Source: JBQTKD01 sp052389435 (GTDB taxonomy: Bacteria > Actinomycetota > Actinomycetes > Sporichthyales > Sporichthyaceae). From it: DNA of 64,000 bases. Position numbers and translations under genes: made by a program. Below, one piece after another: positions 53,098 to 62,014 of the stretch. The number at the start of each line of letters is the position of its first letter. Positions within the stretch are counted from its first letter, which is position 1. The stretch is taken from NCBI GenBank assembly GCA_052389435.1, contig JBQTIB010000076.1, positions 22,106 through 86,105 on the forward strand, read 5' to 3'. The notes below the pieces were generated by a model, which did no database searches, was not told the DNA's origin, and saw nothing but the letters and a program-made list of their open reading frames with translations.

Positions 53098-53292
53098 ATG
53101 CCGAAGGTCAAGACCCACAGCGGCGCCAGCAAGCGCTTCAAGATCACCGGCTCCGGCAAGGTGATGCGCGAGCGGGCGAACGCACGGCACCTGCTCGAGC
53201 ACAAGTCGTCCCGCCGCACCCGCCGCCTGGCCAACGACGCCGAGATGGCTCCCGGCGACGCTTCGCGCATCAAGAAGCTCCTGCGCAAGTAG
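53098..53292 (+). CDS. rpmI: Ribosomal protein bL35
   Basis: 64-residue basic large-subunit protein, MPKVKTHSGASKRFKITGSG and LLEHKSSRRTRRLA being invariant. ATG preceded by GAGGAGA. Second gene of the infC-rpmI-rplT operon. Confidence 0.97.
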   Translation: MPKVKTHSGASKRFKITGSGKVMRERANARHLLEHKSSRRTRRLANDAEMAPGDASRIKKLLRK

Positions 53293-53371
53293 TACGCCGT
53301 CCGGCCCCCAGACCAGCACGATTCGCGTCCCTGTCCATCGGTGAGCGCGAGAACAGAAGGAGTCAACGAAC

Positions 53372-53752
53372 GTGGCACGCGTAAAGCGGGCGGTCAACGC
53401 CCAGAAGAAGCGTCGTGAGGTTCTCGAACAGGCCAGCGGCTACCGCGGCCAGCGCTCTCGCCTGTACCGCAAGGCGAAGGAGCAGGTCACCCACTCCCTC
53501 GTCTACGCCTACCGGGACCGCCGCAAGCGCAAGGGCGACTTCCGTCGGCTCTGGATCCAGCGCATCAACGCGGCCGTCCGCGAAGAGGGCCTGACCTACA
53601 ACCGCTTCATCCAGGGCCTCAAGGCCGCCGAGGTCGAGGTCGACCGCCGCATGCTCGCCGAGCTCGCCGTCAACGACAAGGCCGCCTTCAAGGCCCTCGT
53701 CGAGGTCGCGAAGGCCAACCTGCCGGCCGACGTCAACGCGCCCGCCGCCTAG
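53372..53752 (+). CDS. rplT: Ribosomal protein bL20
   Basis: 126-residue 23S-binding protein, MARVKRAVNAQKKRREVLEQ, YRGQRSRLYRKAKEQ and RLWIQRINAA. GTG start with AAGGAG upstream. Probable feedback regulator of the operon by analogy with Bacillus. Followed by a strong terminator. Confidence 0.97.
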   Translation: MARVKRAVNAQKKRREVLEQASGYRGQRSRLYRKAKEQVTHSLVYAYRDRRKRKGDFRRLWIQRINAAVREEGLTYNRFIQGLKAAEVEVDRRMLAELAVNDKAAFKALVEVAKANLPADVNAPAA

Positions 53753-53766
53753 GTTTGCGAACCGCC

Positions 53767-53815
53767 CGGATGCCGGGCGCGGGACTTCGCTCCCGTGCTC
53801 GGCATCCGCACTTTT
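53767..53815 (+). terminator. Rho-independent terminator of the infC-rpmI-rplT operon
   Basis: Long stem CGGATGCCGGGCGCGGGA / TCCCGTGCTCGGCATCCG with few mismatches, loop CTTCGC, then CACTTTT. Begins ~14 bases after the rplT stop. Confidence 0.9.
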
Positions 53816-53849
53816 GAGCAATCGCACTTTCGACAGGAGCACTGCCGCG

Positions 53850-54653
53850 GTGGTTACCGAGCTGACGGTTCGGTCCGCCCCGGTGTCGGCGGCCGCCAAG
53901 CTCACCAAGCGCGCCTTCCGGACCACGCAGCGGCGCTTCCTCGCCGAGGGACCGCAGGCCGTCCGCGAGGCCCTGGCCATTCCGGGCGGGGTGCTGAGCC
54001 TGTTCGCCACGGGCGAGGCGGCCGGGCGCCACCCGGAGCTCCTCGACGCCGCGCAGACGGCCGGCGCGGCCGTCTACCGGGTCTCCGGCCAGGTCATGAA
54101 CACGTTGACCGGCACGGTCACCCCGCAGGGACTGCTGGCCGTCTGCCCATTCGTCGACGTTCCCGTCGCCTCGGTCCTCCAGGCTCCGCCGCGGCTCGGC
54201 GTGCTCCTGGCCCAGGTCCGGGACCCGGGCAACGCCGGCACGGTGATCCGGGTGGCCGACGCCGCCGGAGCGGGCGCCGTGCTGCTCAGCCACGGCAGCG
54301 TCGACGCCTACAACGGCAAGTGCGTCCGCGCCAGCGCCGGGAGCCTGTTCCACCTCGATCTGGTCGTCGATGTGGACCTGGCCGCCACCGTCGGCGCCCT
54401 GCGCGCCGCCGGAGTCCGCGTCCTCGCCGCCGACGGGGCCGGCACCGCGGACCTGGACGACCTGATCGACGCCGGGACCCTAGCGGTCCCGACGTTCTGG
54501 ATGTTCGGCAACGAGGCCTGGGGCATGCCGCCCGAAGTCCGCGCCCTGGCCGACGAGGTGGTCCGCGTTCCGATCCACGGCCGCGCCGAGAGCCTGAACC
54601 TGGCCACCGCGGCCGCGGTCTGCCTCTACGCCTCCGCCCGAGCCCTGCGCTGA
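53850..54653 (+). CDS. SpoU-family RNA 2'-O-methyltransferase
   Basis: 267 residues: substrate-binding N-domain (RRFLAEGPQAVREAL), then the knotted SPOUT domain with LGVLLAQVRDPGNAGTVIRVADAAG (motif 1), FWMFGNEAWGMPPEV (motif 2) and IHGRAESLNLATAAAVCLY (motif 3). Methylates a ribose in rRNA or tRNA; usually beside pheS in actinobacteria. GTG 53850 has AGGAG ten bases before it; the alternative TTG 53814 lies in the terminator and is rejected. Confidence 0.92.
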   Translation: MVTELTVRSAPVSAAAKLTKRAFRTTQRRFLAEGPQAVREALAIPGGVLSLFATGEAAGRHPELLDAAQTAGAAVYRVSGQVMNTLTGTVTPQGLLAVCPFVDVPVASVLQAPPRLGVLLAQVRDPGNAGTVIRVADAAGAGAVLLSHGSVDAYNGKCVRASAGSLFHLDLVVDVDLAATVGALRAAGVRVLAADGAGTADLDDLIDAGTLAVPTFWMFGNEAWGMPPEVRALADEVVRVPIHGRAESLNLATAAAVCLYASARALR

Positions 54654-54700
54654 CCGATATCGAGTGCGGGCGCGGCGGCTCGGCGAAATAGGATCGGCGG

Positions 54701-55810
54701 GTGTCTGCTCCGAACTCTTCTTTCGACCCCGTCCAGGTGACGCCCCTCGAGGCCGCCGAGATCGACGCCGAGGTGGCGCGCGCGCTCGCGGCGATCGCCG
54801 CGGCCGGCGACCTCGCCGAGCTCAAGGCGGTCCGGCTCGACGTCGCGGGGGATCGCTCCCCGTTGGCGCTGGCCAACCGCGAGATCGGCGCGCTGCCGCC
54901 GGCCGCCAAGGCCGAGGCCGGCAAGCGCGTCGGGCTCGCCCGCAGGCAGATCTCCGACGCCCTCGCCGAGCGCACGGCGGCGTTGGAGGCCGAGCGGGAC
55001 GCGCGGGTGCTCGTCACCGAGGCCGTCGACGTCACCCTGCCCGTCGACCGCGCGCCCGTCGGCGCCCGTCACCCGCTTTCCACGATCCAGGAACTGCTCG
55101 CCGACATCTTCGTCGCGATGGGCTACGAGATCGCCGACGGGCCCGAGGTCGAGACCGAGTGGTTCAACTTCGACGCCCTGAACATCGCGCCGGACCACCC
55201 GGCGCGCTCGATGATGGACACCTTCTTCGTCGATCCGCCCACCCGCGGTCTGGTGCTGCGCACGCACACCTCGCCGACGCAGATCCGCGCGCTGATGGAC
55301 CGTCAGCTGCCCGTGTACGTAGTGCATCCCGGCCGGGTGTTCCGCACCGACGAACTCGACGCCACGCACACCCCGGTCTTCCACCAGATCGAGGGTCTCG
55401 CGGTGGACCGGGGCATCACCATGGCCCACCTCAAGGGCACCCTGGACCACCTCGCCTCGACGCTGTTCGGCGCGGGCACCCGCACCCGGTGGCGGCCGTC
55501 CTACTTCCCGTTCACCGAGCCGAGCGCCGAGTTCGACCTCGAGTGCTTCGTATGCCGCGGCGCCTCCGTGGGCAACCCGGCCAACGCGTGTCGCACCTGC
55601 CGTTCCGAGGGCTGGATCGAGTGGGGCGGCTGCGGCATGGTCAACCCGCGGGTGTTGATCGCCTGCGGCGTGGACCCGGCGGAGTACACCGGGTTCGCGT
55701 TCGGCATGGGCATCGAGCGGACGCTGATGTTCCGCCACGGCGTCGAGGACATGCGCGACATGGTCGAGGGCGACGTCCGCTTCACGCTTCCGTTCGGGGT
55801 GGGGGTCTGA
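54701..55810 (+). CDS. pheS: Phenylalanyl-tRNA synthetase alpha chain
   Basis: 369 residues. Coiled-coil N-terminus (~1-100), then the class II catalytic core: motif 2 HPGRVFRTDELDATHTPVFH, motif 3 GFAFGMGIERTLM, and PSYFPFTEPSAEFD. Contains the Cys-rich insert CRTCRSEGWIEWGGCGM usual in actinobacteria. GTG start; stop overlaps the pheT ATG. Confidence 0.96.
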   Translation: MSAPNSSFDPVQVTPLEAAEIDAEVARALAAIAAAGDLAELKAVRLDVAGDRSPLALANREIGALPPAAKAEAGKRVGLARRQISDALAERTAALEAERDARVLVTEAVDVTLPVDRAPVGARHPLSTIQELLADIFVAMGYEIADGPEVETEWFNFDALNIAPDHPARSMMDTFFVDPPTRGLVLRTHTSPTQIRALMDRQLPVYVVHPGRVFRTDELDATHTPVFHQIEGLAVDRGITMAHLKGTLDHLASTLFGAGTRTRWRPSYFPFTEPSAEFDLECFVCRGASVGNPANACRTCRSEGWIEWGGCGMVNPRVLIACGVDPAEYTGFAFGMGIERTLMFRHGVEDMRDMVEGDVRFTLPFGVGV

Positions 55811-58314
55811 TGCGCGCGCCGATTTCTTGGGTCCGGGAGTTCGTTCCCGATCTGCCGAAGGACCTGACTGGGCGTCAGATCGCCGAGGCGATCATCGCCG
55901 CGGGCCTGGAGGTGGAGACCGTCGAGTCCGCCGCGCCAGGCCTGTCCGGGCCTTTGGTGACCGGCCGGGTCCGGTCCATCGAAGAGCTGAAGGAGACCCA
56001 GAAGCTCAAGAAGGACATCCGGTACTGCCGCGTCGACGTCGGGCCGGAGCACAACGAGGTCGACACCGGAACGCGCGGAATCGTCTGCGGGGCAAGGAAT
56101 TTCGAACTCGGCGACGTCGTCGTGGTCGCCCTGCCCGGCGCCGTACTGCCTGGCGGGTTCGCCATCGCCACGCGCAAGACCTACGGCAACGTCTCCGACG
56201 GCATGATCTGCTCGCAGGCCGAACTCGGCATGCCCGGCGGGGACCACTCCGGGATCATCGTGCTTCCGGCCGACACCGAACTCGGGCTCGACGCGCGCGG
56301 TCTGCTCGGCCTCGACGAGGAGGTCCTCGACATCGCGGTCACTCCGGACCGCGGGTACGCCCTGTCCATCCGCGGGGTCGCCCGCGAGGTGGCCACCGCG
56401 TTCGGCGTGCCCTTCGTCGACCCGGCGGTCAAGGCCGCTGCGGTGAGCGACGGCTACGCGGTCCACCTCGAGGACACCGCCGCCTGCGATCGGTTCGTCG
56501 CCCGCGTCGTGCGCGGCGTCGACCCGACCGCGCAGTCTCCGGACTGGATGCGCCGCCGGCTCCAGGGCGCCGGCATGCGCCCGATCTCGCTGACCGTCGA
56601 CGTCACCAACTACGTGATGCTCGAACTCGGCCAGCCGATCCACGGCTACGACCTCGCGAAACTGCGCGGTCCCATCGTGGTCCGGCGAGCCACGGCGGGG
56701 GAAAAGCTCGAAACCCTCGACGGCGCCGCGCGCGCCCTCGACCCCGAGGACCTGCTGATCGTCGACGACTCCGGCCCGATCGGCCTCGCGGGCGTCATGG
56801 GCGGGGCGAGTACCGAGATCGACACCGCCACCGTCGAGGTCCTGATCGAGGCCGCCCACTTCGCGCCCGTCGTCGTCGCCCGCGGCGCGCGTCGCCACCG
56901 GCTGCCCAGCGAGGCCTCCCGCCGCTTCGAACGCGGCGTCGACCCGGCCCTGCCGCCGATCGCGGCCGCTCGGGTTGCCACGCTGCTCGAAGAACTCGGC
57001 GGCGGCACGCTGGACGCCGCCGGCACCGACGTGAACCACGTCGGCGAGGCGACTCGCATCGAGATCGACGTGGACTACCCGGGCCGCCTCGCCGGCCGCC
57101 CGATCGACACCGAGACCGTCCGCCGCCGCCTCCAGCAGATCGGGGCGACCACAACGCTGGAGGAGACGCGCCTGACCGTCGTCGCACCGAGTTGGCGGCC
57201 CGACCTCACCGACCCGGCCGACGTGGCCGAGGAGGTCATCCGGCTCGAAGGCTTCGACTCGATCCCCGCGATCCTGCCCGCCGCCCCGGCCGGTCGCGGC
57301 CTCACCCGCGGCCAGCAGCGCCGCCGCGGCGTCGCCCGAGCCCTGGCCGGAGCCGGCTTCGTCGAGGTCCTGAACTACCCGTTCGTGGCCGAGAAGGACT
57401 TCGACGCCCTCGGGCTGGAGGCCGAGGACCCGCGCCGCACCGCGCTGCGCCTGGCCAACCCGATCTCGCAGGACGCCCCGCTGCTGCGCACCACGCTGCT
57501 CCCCGGCCTGCTCGAGGCCGCCCGGCGCAACATCGGCCGGGGCAGCGGAGACCTGGCGCTGTTCGAGATCGGCAGGGTGTTCCGGCCCACCGGCGCCGCC
57601 CCCGCCGCCCCGCGCCTGCCCGTGGACCGGCGAGCCACCGCCGAGGAGCTCGCGGCCACGGAGGCCGCGCTGCCGCGCCAGCCGCGCCGGGTCGCCGTCG
57701 TGCTCACGGGCAACCGTCGGCCGGCCGGATGGTGGGGCCCGGCCCGGCCGGCCGACTGGGCGGACGCCGTCGAGGCCGCTCGGGTCTGCGCCCGTGCCGC
57801 CGGCGTCGAACTGATCGTGCGCAACGACGTCCACGCCCCGTGGCACCCGGGCCGGTGCGCCCACCTCGCCGTTCCCGGACCCGACGGCCCCGTGCTCGTC
57901 GGCCACGCCGGCGAACTGCACCCGCGCACCCTGGGCGCCCTCGGGCTGCCGCCGCGCACCGTAGCCGCGGAACTGGACCTCGACGTGCTCGTCGACGCCG
58001 GCGTCGAGGTCCTCGCCCAGCCGATCTCCAGCTACCCGGTGGCCACGCAGGACCTCGCCCTGGTGGTGGAGGCCGGGGTGCCCGCCGGCGCCGTGGAGGC
58101 GGCGCTGCGCGCGGGGGGCGGGGACCTGCTGGAGTCGGTCCGCCTCTTCGACGTCTACGTCGGCGACCAGGTCGGCGAGGGCCGGCGTTCGCTGGCCTTC
58201 GCGCTGCGGTTCCGCGCCGCCGACCGGACGCTGACCGCCGAGGAGGTGGCGATCGCTCGGGACGCCGCGCTCGCCGCCGCGACGGCCGCGACGGGAGCGG
58301 TGCTGCGGGGCTGA
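55810..58314 (+). CDS. pheT: Phenylalanyl-tRNA synthetase beta chain
   Basis: 834 residues with the normal order: OB-fold tRNA-binding domain (~40-155; GARNFELGDVVVVALPGAV), B3/B4 editing domain (~210-390), B5 domain (~400-480), class II-like core with FVEVLNYPF and NPISQDAPLLRTTLLPGLLE, and C-terminal anticodon-binding FDX-ACB (~735-834; SYPVATQDLALVV). Forms the (alpha-beta)2 enzyme with PheS. Confidence 0.96.
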   Translation: MRAPISWVREFVPDLPKDLTGRQIAEAIIAAGLEVETVESAAPGLSGPLVTGRVRSIEELKETQKLKKDIRYCRVDVGPEHNEVDTGTRGIVCGARNFELGDVVVVALPGAVLPGGFAIATRKTYGNVSDGMICSQAELGMPGGDHSGIIVLPADTELGLDARGLLGLDEEVLDIAVTPDRGYALSIRGVAREVATAFGVPFVDPAVKAAAVSDGYAVHLEDTAACDRFVARVVRGVDPTAQSPDWMRRRLQGAGMRPISLTVDVTNYVMLELGQPIHGYDLAKLRGPIVVRRATAGEKLETLDGAARALDPEDLLIVDDSGPIGLAGVMGGASTEIDTATVEVLIEAAHFAPVVVARGARRHRLPSEASRRFERGVDPALPPIAAARVATLLEELGGGTLDAAGTDVNHVGEATRIEIDVDYPGRLAGRPIDTETVRRRLQQIGATTTLEETRLTVVAPSWRPDLTDPADVAEEVIRLEGFDSIPAILPAAPAGRGLTRGQQRRRGVARALAGAGFVEVLNYPFVAEKDFDALGLEAEDPRRTALRLANPISQDAPLLRTTLLPGLLEAARRNIGRGSGDLALFEIGRVFRPTGAAPAAPRLPVDRRATAEELAATEAALPRQPRRVAVVLTGNRRPAGWWGPARPADWADAVEAARVCARAAGVELIVRNDVHAPWHPGRCAHLAVPGPDGPVLVGHAGELHPRTLGALGLPPRTVAAELDLDVLVDAGVEVLAQPISSYPVATQDLALVVEAGVPAGAVEAALRAGGGDLLESVRLFDVYVGDQVGEGRRSLAFALRFRAADRTLTAEEVAIARDAALAAATAATGAVLRG

Positions 58315-58610
58315 CCGCCCCCCACTCGGGTGGAATCTGACGGTTCGTAACGATAGATGCCATTTGTCACTTACCGCCGGAATTCCCTTGGCGGTACCTT
58401 TACCGACACCAGGCGATCACGGCCCCAATACCGTGATCGGTCTGGGAGAGCGGCTTCTGCCGAGGGCGCTCGAGGTTGAAAACGACTGCACGAACGGCGT
58501 AGCCGCCTGGTAACGGTTGCACCGGTTGCTCCGCATCCGTCCGGCAAAGAGTCGGTACCCGGTCGGATCAAATTCGCCCCAGCCGCGGTTCCCGCGGCGA
58601 TGGTGGCGAG
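58315..58610. other. Gene-free interval with two inverted repeats
   Basis: About 300 bases between pheT and the first YkuD-like gene. TACCGCC (58372-58378) is inverted at GGCGGTA (58390-58396), and CGATCACGG (58414-58422) at CCGTGATCG (58431-58439). No T-runs. GGTTGC recurs near 58512-58530. I see no coding region with homologous features; the leftward frame through here is a shadow. Possibly the promoter/operator region of the downstream gene. Confidence 0.5.
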
Positions 58611-59507
58611 ATGGACGACGCTGCCCGCTCCCACCCTGATGGTGGGCAGTTCCGACTCCGCGAGGGTCGACCCCGCACGCCGCTCCCGAGTGCGGCGGTG
58701 TCGGCCCTCGCGGGAGTCCTGCTCGCCGTGGGGGCGTTCTCCCTTCCCGACGACGCCGCCGCGCGCCCGGTGCCACCGCCCGGGTTCGAACTCCCCGAGC
58801 CCGCCGACCTCGTTCCGAAGGCCGCGCCGAAAGCCACGCCCAAGGCCAAGGCGCCTCCCGCGAAGCGCGCGAAGGGCCCGGCCTGGACTCGATCGCTGCC
58901 CGTCGCCACCACCCAGGCGATCCGCACGATCCGCACCAACGCCTGGTGTGCGCAGATCTACTGCACCCGCACCGAGGCGTGGGAGGTCGTCGACGGGACC
59001 TGGCGCATCGCCAAGGGACCCGGCAGGGACGGGCGGGCCGTGTTCAGGTCCCAGATCGGTGCGCGCGGGTTCGCCGCCCCCGGCAAGCGGCGCCAGGGCG
59101 ATCTGAAGAGCCCGACCGGAGTGTTCGGCATCAAGGTCGTGTTCTCCACGACCAAGGACGCACCGACCGAGATGCCCTGGCGTCGTCGGCTGCCGACCTC
59201 GGTGGTCAGCTCGGACTACGGCCGCACCTACAACACGTGGATCGAGCAGCGCGGCAACTCCGGAGGAGACCGCCGGATGATGAGTTGGGGCTTCTGGTTC
59301 GACTACAACAACCCGCGCCTGCAGGTGGGCAAGGGCCCCGAGCCCGTGCGCGGCGTGGGATCCGGCATCTTCCTGCACACCTCGAACGCGGGCCGGCCGT
59401 GGGCGCCGACCCTCGCGTGCGTGCAGATCGGCAATCCCGACCAGGCCGAGTGGCTGATCCGGTGGCTCGAGCCCGGCGCGAACCCGAAGGTGGTCAACAA
59501 CAGGTGA
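58611..59507 (+). CDS. Secreted YkuD/L,D-transpeptidase-like protein, copy 1
   Basis: 298 residues. A hydrophobic segment (~28-47) acts as signal or anchor; a Pro/Lys/Ala-rich linker (~60-85) suggests a cell-wall span. The globular part shares WCAQIYCTRTEAWEVVDGTW, SPTGVFGI, MMSWGFWFDYNNPRL and GSGIFLHTS....TLACVQIG with actinobacterial L,D-transpeptidase-like proteins. The presumed catalytic His (FLHTS) and Cys (ACVQI) are present but the usual SHGCVR is replaced by TLACVQ. Likely modifies peptidoglycan; activity is uncertain. ATG start. Confidence 0.75.
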   Translation: MDDAARSHPDGGQFRLREGRPRTPLPSAAVSALAGVLLAVGAFSLPDDAAARPVPPPGFELPEPADLVPKAAPKATPKAKAPPAKRAKGPAWTRSLPVATTQAIRTIRTNAWCAQIYCTRTEAWEVVDGTWRIAKGPGRDGRAVFRSQIGARGFAAPGKRRQGDLKSPTGVFGIKVVFSTTKDAPTEMPWRRRLPTSVVSSDYGRTYNTWIEQRGNSGGDRRMMSWGFWFDYNNPRLQVGKGPEPVRGVGSGIFLHTSNAGRPWAPTLACVQIGNPDQAEWLIRWLEPGANPKVVNNR

Positions 59508-59590
59508 GTCGCCCGAGATGGGGAAGTTTCCATCCACCGGTCGGCAGGACTTTGTTGTCCAAACGCGAATCGGGGCGCATCGTGGACTCG

Positions 59591-60409
59591 ATGAACGCCA
59601 AGCCCCGTCGCCGCCGCCGAGTGGACAACGTCCTCGCGGTTCTCGCCGTGGGCGTCGTCGCCGGCGCGATCCTGGGGCTGAGCGTTCCGGGCGGCGGCGG
59701 ACCGGCGGGCGCCGCGCCCACCCGTGCCTCGTTGGTGGACCTCGCCGCGCCGGTCGCTCCGGCACCGGCCGCACCGGCCCCGGTCTGGGCCGCGCTGCTG
59801 CCGGCCGACACCACCCAGGTGCTGCGGACGACGAGCAGCCGCCAGTGGTGCGAACTGGTCTACTGCGCCCGCACCGAGGCCTGGGAGAAGGTCGACGGCA
59901 CCTGGCGCATCGCGGCCGGTCCGGGGGAGAACGGCGAGGCGGTGTTCCGCTCGCAGATCGGCTCGCGCGGCTTCGCGCTGCCGGGCATGCGCCGCGCCGA
60001 CGACTACAAGACCCCCACCGGCGTCTACGCGATCCACACGACCTTCTCCACGACCGCCGAGCGTCCCACCGAGCTGCCGTGGCGCCAACGCCTGGCCACC
60101 TCCGTGGTCACCTCCGAGCCCGGGCCGAAGTACAACACCTGGATCGAAATGCCCAAGGACGTCGACGGCACCCGCCGGATGATGAGCTGGGGCCTGTGGC
60201 TGGACTACAACAACCCGCGCCTGGAGGTCGGGGTCGGCCCGGAGCCCGCGCCGGGAGTCGGCTCGGGCATCTTCGTGCACACCTCGAACCCGGGCAGGGA
60301 ATGGGTCGCCACCCTTGCCTGCGTGCAGATCGGGGAGCCGACCCAGATGGAGTGGGTCGTGCGCTGGCTACGGCCCGACGCGAACGCGCGCGTCCTGAAC
60401 AACGTCTGA
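59591..60409 (+). CDS. Secreted YkuD/L,D-transpeptidase-like protein, copy 2
   Basis: 272 residues, a tandem paralogue of the preceding protein: signal/anchor segment (~13-33), Ala/Pro linker, then WCELVYCARTEAWEKVDGTW, TPTGVYAIHTTFSTT, MMSWGLWLDYNNPRLEVG and GIFVHTS....TLACVQIG. The same divergent active-site motif is kept, arguing that it is a subgroup trait and not decay. ATG 59591 (GTG 59582 also in frame). Its last 42 bases overlap the convergent permease gene. Confidence 0.75.
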   Translation: MNAKPRRRRRVDNVLAVLAVGVVAGAILGLSVPGGGGPAGAAPTRASLVDLAAPVAPAPAAPAPVWAALLPADTTQVLRTTSSRQWCELVYCARTEAWEKVDGTWRIAAGPGENGEAVFRSQIGSRGFALPGMRRADDYKTPTGVYAIHTTFSTTAERPTELPWRQRLATSVVTSEPGPKYNTWIEMPKDVDGTRRMMSWGLWLDYNNPRLEVGVGPEPAPGVGSGIFVHTSNPGREWVATLACVQIGEPTQMEWVVRWLRPDANARVLNNV

Positions 60410-61234
60410 GGTCGCGGGCGCTCGACCGCGCAGGCCGCTCGCGGCCAGCGCGAGGAGGAACACCACTGCGCCGGTGAGCACGATGGCCGTGCCCGACGGC
60501 ACGTCCGCGTGATAGCTCACGTTCATGCCGACGAAGCCGCACAGGCCGCCGAGGCCTGCGGCCAACGGGAGCAGGCGCGCGAACGAGTCGGTCAGCAGGC
60601 GCGCGGCCACTGCGGGAATCACCAGCGCCGCCGCCACCAGGGTCACGCCGATGACGTGCAGGCAGGTCAGGATCGCGGCCGAGAGCAGGCCCATCAGCAG
60701 CGCGTCCAGACGTGCGACGCGAATGCCGTGCGCGGCGGCCACGTCCGGGTCGAAGGAGACGAACACCAGGGCGCGGTAGCGGGCCAGGACGACCGTCAGG
60801 ACGGTCAGGCTCACCCCGGCCAGCACCCAGAGGTCCAGCGGGCGCACGCCGAGGACGCTGCCGAAGAGCGCGGCGTCGAAGGACGGCCCGCGGTTGCCGA
60901 AGTGTGCCAGTAGGGCGATGCCGAGGGCGAAACTCGCCGTGGTGATCACGCCGATCGCGGCGTCTGCTCCGATGCGTTTGCTGCGGGACAGCGCGTTGAC
61001 GGCGATCGCCGACGCGAAGCCCCAGAGGCCGGCGCCGAGGTAGTAGTTCACGCCCACGACCGAACTCGCCGCGAAGCCGCCGAAGATCGAGTGCGACAGG
61101 CCGTGGCCGATGTAGCTCATGCCGCGCTGGACGATGAACACCCCGATGAGCCCGCAGAGCGCGCCGGCCAGGACGGCGGCGATCAGCCCACGTTGGAAGA
61201 AGGCGTAGTCGAAGGGCTCCAGAAGCGCGTCCAT
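60368..61234 (-). CDS. Zn/Mn-type ABC transporter permease
   Basis: 288 residues, ~8 membrane segments, ABC-3 family: starts with a short cytosolic segment, has IGVFIVQRGMSYIGHGLSHSIFGG and the later GVTLVAAALVIPAVAARLLTD, both family signatures. ATG 61234 lies 3 bases after the ATPase stop. Channel of a divalent-metal importer with the two genes upstream. Confidence 0.92.
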   Translation of the reverse strand: MDALLEPFDYAFFQRGLIAAVLAGALCGLIGVFIVQRGMSYIGHGLSHSIFGGFAASSVVGVNYYLGAGLWGFASAIAVNALSRSKRIGADAAIGVITTASFALGIALLAHFGNRGPSFDAALFGSVLGVRPLDLWVLAGVSLTVLTVVLARYRALVFVSFDPDVAAAHGIRVARLDALLMGLLSAAILTCLHVIGVTLVAAALVIPAVAARLLTDSFARLLPLAAGLGGLCGFVGMNVSYHADVPSGTAIVLTGAVVFLLALAASGLRGRAPATSDVVQDARVRVGP

Positions 61235-61237
61235 CGG

Positions 61238-62014
61238 CTAGCCCACCCGGCGGATGCCGTGGGCCTCTCGTTCGAGCACCACCGGCATCCCGAGGTGCTG
61301 CAGGACGTCCATCGGGGCGCCGAAGGTGGCTTCGAGAACGCCCGGGGTGATGACGTCGGCGGGCGAACCCGCGGCCACCACCGTGCCGTTGAGGGCCAGC
61401 AGGCTCGGCAGGTGGGCGGCCACGCCGTTGAGGTCGTGGGTGGTCAGCGCGATCGTCGTTCCGGCGACGTTCAAATCGCCGAGCAGGTGGAGCATCTCGT
61501 GCCGGGAGTTCCAGTCCACCCCCGACGTCGGCTCGTCGAGGAGCAACAGGTCGGGGGAGCAGAGCAGGGCGCGAGCCAGGAACATGCGCTGCTGCTGTCC
61601 GCCGGACAGGGCTCGGATGTGACGGTCCGCCAGATGGTCGATGCCCAGACGGGCGAGAACTTCTCGTACCGCGAACCGCTCGGTGGCGCTGGCCCACGGG
61701 AAGCGCCTCTGCGGACGGGCCATGAGCACGCACTCGGCGAGGGTGACCGGGAAGTTCCAGTCGACGCTCTCCAGTTGCGGTACGTACCCGACCTTCAGCC
61801 CGCGAGCGCGGTGCAGCGTTCCGCGGTCGGCCGCGACCGCGCCGAGCAGCAGACGCAGGAGAGTCGTCTTGCCCGCGCCGGACGGGCCGACGATGCCGAG
61901 GAAGTCTCCTCGACGAAGCGTCAGATGCACGTCGGTCAGGACGTTGCGCTGGCCGCGGTAGCAGAAGCCCACTCCGTCGAGGCGGAGCAGGTCCGTGGGC
62001 AGGTCCCGGGTCAC
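61238..62014 (-). CDS. Zn/Mn-type ABC transporter ATPase
   Basis: 258 residues. Walker A GPSGAGKTT, VGYVPQLESVDWNFPVT (metal-ABC subgroup signature), signature LSGGQQQRMFLARAL, Walker B LLLLDEPTSGVDW, switch LTTHDLN. GTG start overlaps the binding-protein stop (GTGA). Powers metal uptake. Confidence 0.93.
   Translation of the reverse strand: MTRDLPTDLLRLDGVGFCYRGQRNVLTDVHLTLRRGDFLGIVGPSGAGKTTLLRLLLGAVAADRGTLHRARGLKVGYVPQLESVDWNFPVTLAECVLMARPQRRFPWASATERFAVREVLARLGIDHLADRHIRALSGGQQQRMFLARALLCSPDLLLLDEPTSGVDWNSRHEMLHLLGDLNVAGTTIALTTHDLNGVAAHLPSLLALNGTVVAAGSPADVITPGVLEATFGAPMDVLQHLGMPVVLEREAHGIRRVG

Noticed and set aside
53814..53850. TTG 53814 as start of the SpoU methylase
   Set aside because: It falls in the rplT terminator; GTG 53850 has a ribosome site.
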